This document shows, one piece after another, positions 60,584-64,000 of a stretch of DNA of 64,000 nt. The DNA is from Deltaproteobacteria bacterium (GTDB lineage: Bacteria > Myxococcota_A > UBA796 > SXON01). The position numbers were made by a program, and so were the translations under genes. The DNA lies in NCBI GenBank assembly GCA_947445035.1, contig CANFCK010000005.1, positions 1 to 64,000 on the forward strand, in the 5' to 3' direction. The notes under the pieces were generated by a model that worked only from the letters and a program-made list of their open reading frames with translations, had not been told where the DNA came from and made no database searches. The stretch's first letter is position 1. Each line of letters opens with the position of its first letter.

Positions 60584-61450
60584 ATGGCAGCAGATGTGGG
60601 CACGGGCGGACACCCCAAGGGGATGTTCAAGACGCTCCGGACGGATGCGTGGTGGTTCGAGCCGTTGTGGACGGGCCTCGGCTTCCTGATCTTCACCATC
60701 TACGCCAACTACGAGATGCTCAAGGGCGACAACTACTGGTACAACGCCGGGGTCGAAGGCTTCGGCGGCTATCTTTCGCCGTTCTTCTCGCCGCTTTTCT
60801 TCGCAGACACCCGCGTATGGGCCGGCGCGCCCGTGCACGAATCCTTCTTCGGGCTGGCGCCCGAGTGGTGGCCGACGTGGTTCCCCTCGATCTCCGCCGC
60901 GCTCATCCTGCCGCTGCCGCTTTCATTCCGATTGACCTGCTACTACTACCGGAAGTTCTACTACCGCGCGTATTTCATGACGCCTCCGGCCTGTGCGGTC
61001 AACCCCGCGCCGCAGCCGGGTCGGTACGAAGGCGAGCGGATGATGCTCCTCTTCCAGAACCTGCACCGGTACGCGCTGTACACCGCGATCGTCGTGATCG
61101 GTTTTCTGTCGTGGGACGCGTTCATGTCCTTCTTCCGAGGAGGCCAGCTCGGCGTCGGCGTGGGCAGCATCATCCTGACCATCAACCCGATTCTGCTGGG
61201 CATGTACACCTTCGGCTGCCACGCTTGGCGCCACCTCGTGGGGGGTCGCAAGGACTGCTTCAGTTGCGACGCGCTCAATCGCGACAAGGGCATGACGAAG
61301 TCCTACGGCGCGTGGCGGGCGGTCACCTGGCTCAATGAACGGCACATGCTCCTGGCGTGGGTAAGCATGATCTGGGTCGGCTGGACCGCCGTGTACGTGC
61401 GCCTGGTCGCCTCGGGGGCCATCACCGACTTCAACACGTGGGGCAACTGA
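60584..61450 (+). CDS. sdhC: Succinate dehydrogenase membrane anchor subunit
   Basis: A 288-residue membrane protein, about six hydrophobic segments, preceding sdhA by one base. It has His residues suited to heme b ligation in QNLHRYALYTAIVVIG and GCHAWRHLVGG, and long aromatic loops between helices (WWFEPLWTGLGFLIFTIYANYE). Length and pattern fit the single-gene cytochrome b anchor that Actinobacteria and Myxococcota place before SdhA and SdhB, rather than the separate C and D subunits of proteobacteria. It would bind quinone and hold the soluble subunits at the inner membrane. Confidence 0.88.
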   Translation: MAADVGTGGHPKGMFKTLRTDAWWFEPLWTGLGFLIFTIYANYEMLKGDNYWYNAGVEGFGGYLSPFFSPLFFADTRVWAGAPVHESFFGLAPEWWPTWFPSISAALILPLPLSFRLTCYYYRKFYYRAYFMTPPACAVNPAPQPGRYEGERMMLLFQNLHRYALYTAIVVIGFLSWDAFMSFFRGGQLGVGVGSIILTINPILLGMYTFGCHAWRHLVGGRKDCFSCDALNRDKGMTKSYGAWRAVTWLNERHMLLAWVSMIWVGWTAVYVRLVASGAITDFNTWGN

Positions 61451-61451
61451 G

Positions 61452-63287
61452 ATGCTTGAGGTCAACGAACTCCAGCGCGTCGATCACGACGTGCTCATCA
61501 TCGGTGCCGGCGGTGCAGGCCTGCGCGCCGCGATCGAGTGCGGCGGAGCGGGCCTCTCTACCGGGGTCGTCTGCAAGTCGCTCCTCGGCAAGGCCCACAC
61601 CGTCATGGCGGAAGGCGGGATGGCCGCGGCAATGGGCAACGCCGACTCCCGCGACAACTGGAAGATTCACTTTCGCGACACCATGCGGGGGGGCAAGTTC
61701 CTCAACGACTGGCGCATGGCCGAACACCACGCCAAAGAAGCCCCCGCCCGCGTCCATGAATTGGAGGATTGGGGCGCCGTCTTCGATCGCACCAAGGATG
61801 GGCTGATCTCCCAGCGCAACTTCGGCGGGCATCGTTACCCGCGACTCGCGCACGTGGGCGATCGCACCGGATTGGAGCTCATCCGCACGCTCCAGGATCG
61901 GGCGGTGCACCAGCCGAACCTCAAAGTGCACATGGAGTGCACCGTGCTGGACCTGCTGTTGGACGGCGATCGCATCGCCGGGGCCGTCTGCTACTGGCGC
62001 CACACCGGCCGCTTCGTCGTGTTCACCGCCAAGGCGGTGATTCTCGCGACCGGCGGGGGCGGCAAGTCGTGGAGCATCACCAGCAACAGTTGGGAAGGCA
62101 CCGGCGACGGCTACGCGCTGGCCTACGAGGCGGGCGCCGAGCTGGTCGACATGGAGTTCACCCAGTTCCACCCTACAGGAATGGTCTGGCCGCCGTCGGT
62201 CAAGGGCACGCTGGTGACGGAGGGTGTCCGCGGCGAGGGGGGCATCCTCCTCAACAAGGACGGCGAGCGCTTCATGTTCAAATACGTCCCGGAGAAGTTC
62301 GCGAAAGAGACGGCGGACACCGTTGAGGAAGCCCAGCGCTGGCTCGATGGCGACAAACAAGCGCGGCGCCCGCCTGAACTGCTCACCCGAGACGTGGTCG
62401 CCCGCTCGATCAACGCCGAGGTCAAGGCGGGCCGCGGCTCCCCGCACGGCGGCGTCTTTCTCGACATCGCGTCGCGACGTCCAGCCGAGGTCATCAAGAA
62501 GAAACTGCCTTCGATGTACCATCAGTTCAAGGAGCTGGCCGAGCTCGACATCACCAAAGAACCCATGGAGGTCGGCCCGACCTGCCACTACTTCATGGGC
62601 GGCGTCAAGGTCGACCCTGACAGCCAGATGTCCCGCGTCCCGGGCCTTTTCGCGGCGGGCGAAGTCTCCGGTGGCATGCACGGCGCCAATCGCCTCGGCG
62701 GCAACTCGCTCAGCGACCTCATCGTGTTCGGGAAGCTCGCCGGGGACGGCGCCGTCGCCTACTGCAAAAGTGTCGCGACACCAGCCCTTGCCGAAGAGCA
62801 GGTCCTCGCCTCCATCCGCCGCGCGACCAAAATCCTCAACCGCGAATCCGGTGAAAACCCCTACCTCATCCATGAAGACCTCCAGAAGTCGATGCAAGAC
62901 AACGTCGGCATCATCCGCACCCGGGTCGAGCTCGAGACAGCGCTCACCAATCTAGAGATACTGGGTGAGCGGGCATCGCGGGTCAAAGCGCCTGGCACCT
63001 CGCAGTACAACGCCGGCTGGCACGAGGCGATCGACCTCCGGGCGCTGCTGCTCGTCAGCGAGTCGGTCACCCGCGGGGCGCTCACCCGCGAAGAGAGCCG
63101 CGGCGGCCACACTCGCGATGACTTCGCAGGCGAACGCGACGACTGGACCAAGTGCAACGTCGTCTCGCGCAAAGGCAAGGACGGCCGGATGGAGGTCGAG
63201 TGTGTAGAGCGCGCGCCCGGCCCGCCCGAGCTGGTCGCCATCGCCAACGCCACGCTGGAAGAGTTGGAGGGTAAGTCCAATGGCTGA
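61452..63287 (+). CDS. sdhA: Succinate dehydrogenase flavoprotein subunit
   Basis: A 611-residue flavoprotein of normal length. FAD fold: HDVLIIGAGGAGLRAAIE near the N-terminus; His49 in SLLGKAHTVMAEGG is the covalent FAD site. The substrate region has QFHPTGMVWPPS, VTEGVRGEGGILLN, the Arg/His area of HYFMGGVKVD, and ANRLGGNSLSDLIVFG. It oxidises succinate to fumarate at the membrane for the TCA cycle and respiratory chain. The order sdhC-sdhA-sdhB with 1 to 8 base spacing shows one operon; sdhB begins inside its last eight bases. Confidence 0.96.
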   Translation: MLEVNELQRVDHDVLIIGAGGAGLRAAIECGGAGLSTGVVCKSLLGKAHTVMAEGGMAAAMGNADSRDNWKIHFRDTMRGGKFLNDWRMAEHHAKEAPARVHELEDWGAVFDRTKDGLISQRNFGGHRYPRLAHVGDRTGLELIRTLQDRAVHQPNLKVHMECTVLDLLLDGDRIAGAVCYWRHTGRFVVFTAKAVILATGGGGKSWSITSNSWEGTGDGYALAYEAGAELVDMEFTQFHPTGMVWPPSVKGTLVTEGVRGEGGILLNKDGERFMFKYVPEKFAKETADTVEEAQRWLDGDKQARRPPELLTRDVVARSINAEVKAGRGSPHGGVFLDIASRRPAEVIKKKLPSMYHQFKELAELDITKEPMEVGPTCHYFMGGVKVDPDSQMSRVPGLFAAGEVSGGMHGANRLGGNSLSDLIVFGKLAGDGAVAYCKSVATPALAEEQVLASIRRATKILNRESGENPYLIHEDLQKSMQDNVGIIRTRVELETALTNLEILGERASRVKAPGTSQYNAGWHEAIDLRALLLVSESVTRGALTREESRGGHTRDDFAGERDDWTKCNVVSRKGKDGRMEVECVERAPGPPELVAIANATLEELEGKSNG

Positions 63288-64000
63288 GCGCAAATTCCGG
63301 GTGTGGCGCGGCAACGCGGAAGGCGGAGAATTCGTCGATTACCAGGTGGAGATCGAGCCGGGCATGGTCGTGCTCGACGCGGTGCATCGCATCCAAACGC
63401 ACCAAGCCAACGACCTCGCGGTCCGCTGGAACTGCAAAGCTGGAAAGTGCGGAAGTTGCTCCTGCGAGGTCAACGGCAAGCCCAAGCTCAGCTGCATGAC
63501 CCGGGTCAACGACTACGCGCCGGACGAAACGATCACCATCCAGCCGCTGCGCACCTTCCCGATCCTGAAGGATCTCGTGACCGACGTCACCTGGAACTAC
63601 GAGCAGAAAGCGAAGATCAAGCCCTTGCAGCCCCGCCCGCGTGAGGCCGACGGCACCCACCGGATGCAACAGGAAGACGTGGACCGCGTCCAGGAATTCC
63701 GGAAGTGTATCGAGTGTTTCTTGTGCCAGGACGTCTGCCACGTGCTGCGCAACCAGGACCGCAAGGACGCCTTTGTCGGGCCTCGACTGATGATCCACAT
63801 CGCCCAGCTTGAGATGAACCCGCTCGACACCGCCGACCGCATTCCCGAGCTGAAAAAGGAATACGGCAGCGGACTTTGCAACATCACCCGGTGCTGCACC
63901 GACGTGTGTCCCGAACACATCAACATCACCGACAACGCGATCATCCCGCTCAAAGAGCGCGTGGTCGACCGCTACTACGACCCCGTCATGATGATCTGGC
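63280..64000 (+). CDS. sdhB: Succinate dehydrogenase iron-sulfur subunit (3' end beyond window)
   Basis: The first 240 residues of SdhB; ATG 63280 overlaps the sdhA stop by eight bases and the frame is open to the window edge. The [2Fe-2S] ligands are Cys52, 57, 60 and 72 (CKAGKCGSCSCE...LSC). The second domain has Cys143, 146, 149, 153 (CIECFLCQDVC) for the [4Fe-4S] cluster and Cys200, 206, 210 (CNITRCCTDVCP) for the [3Fe-4S] and [4Fe-4S] clusters. It passes electrons from the flavin to the quinone site of the anchor subunit. Only the last few residues are missing. Confidence 0.95.
   Translation, partial: MAERKFRVWRGNAEGGEFVDYQVEIEPGMVVLDAVHRIQTHQANDLAVRWNCKAGKCGSCSCEVNGKPKLSCMTRVNDYAPDETITIQPLRTFPILKDLVTDVTWNYEQKAKIKPLQPRPREADGTHRMQQEDVDRVQEFRKCIECFLCQDVCHVLRNQDRKDAFVGPRLMIHIAQLEMNPLDTADRIPELKKEYGSGLCNITRCCTDVCPEHINITDNAIIPLKERVVDRYYDPVMMIW

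Overview
The window is a 64 kb piece of a GC-rich (about two thirds G+C), densely packed bacterial chromosome. Gene content points to a Myxococcota-like (former Deltaproteobacteria) organism. The signs are many lipoproteins with Asp/Thr-rich linkers after the lipobox, a MopE-type Cys/Asp repeat protein, a C-terminal Cys + membrane helix + Arg-cluster sorting tail like MYXO-CTERM, Ser/Thr kinases, von Willebrand A lipoproteins, and an SdhC-A-B order with a single long membrane anchor. This is inference from content; no rRNA or other marker fixes the lineage. Alternative starts (GTG, TTG, one CTG) and 1-8 base overlaps (ATGA, GTGA, TGATG) are common, so many genes are probably translationally coupled.

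Layout. 0-8.2 kb: the 3' end of a MopE/glycine-rich secreted protein, then a leftward run of secreted protein, VWA lipoprotein, phosphoesterase-like protein, RecD2 helicase and an MFS transporter. 8.3-16.2 kb: a DUF2079-like membrane protein, RNase G, a Ser/Thr kinase coupled to mutL, and an acyl-CoA carboxylase beta subunit. 16.3-21 kb: a lipoprotein pair (one with a c-type heme motif plus beta-propeller), a second VWA lipoprotein, gltX, tRNA-Gln(CTG) and tRNA-Glu(CTC).

20.9-31.4 kb is an accessory island. A serine-recombinase remnant reads into the tRNA-Glu gene. Beyond it lie an IS transposase, a gene fragment, a 1936-residue transglutaminase-like/DUF4011/SF1 helicase/Vsr-like nuclease/DUF3320 protein (the best candidate for a defence-type system), and an IS66 remnant. 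The island nearly lacks the palindrome GTCGCGAC, which is frequent in the rest of the window.

31.4-43.1 kb: a cyclophilin lipoprotein, a Ski2-like helicase, then a rightward series made of two small membrane proteins, a DUF4178 zinc-ribbon protein, a 70-residue protein, DUF350, a membrane-anchored aminopropyltransferase, an FAD oxidoreductase, a diguanylate cyclase, a multi-pass membrane protein and S-adenosylmethionine decarboxylase with an apparent CTG start. SpeD would make decarboxylated SAM and the aminopropyltransferase would use it, so this looks like a membrane-linked polyamine module.

43-60 kb: outer-membrane and lipoprotein genes, an NlpC/P60 peptidase, a shrunken carbamoyltransferase-like protein lacking its metal histidines, an EcsC-like protein, an MBL hydrolase, a membrane glycosyltransferase-phosphodiesterase fusion, a second Ski2-like helicase (DUF3516 type), a sulfatase-like lipoprotein, a kinase fragment and xerD. 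60.6-64 kb: sdhC, sdhA and the start of sdhB, cut by the window end.
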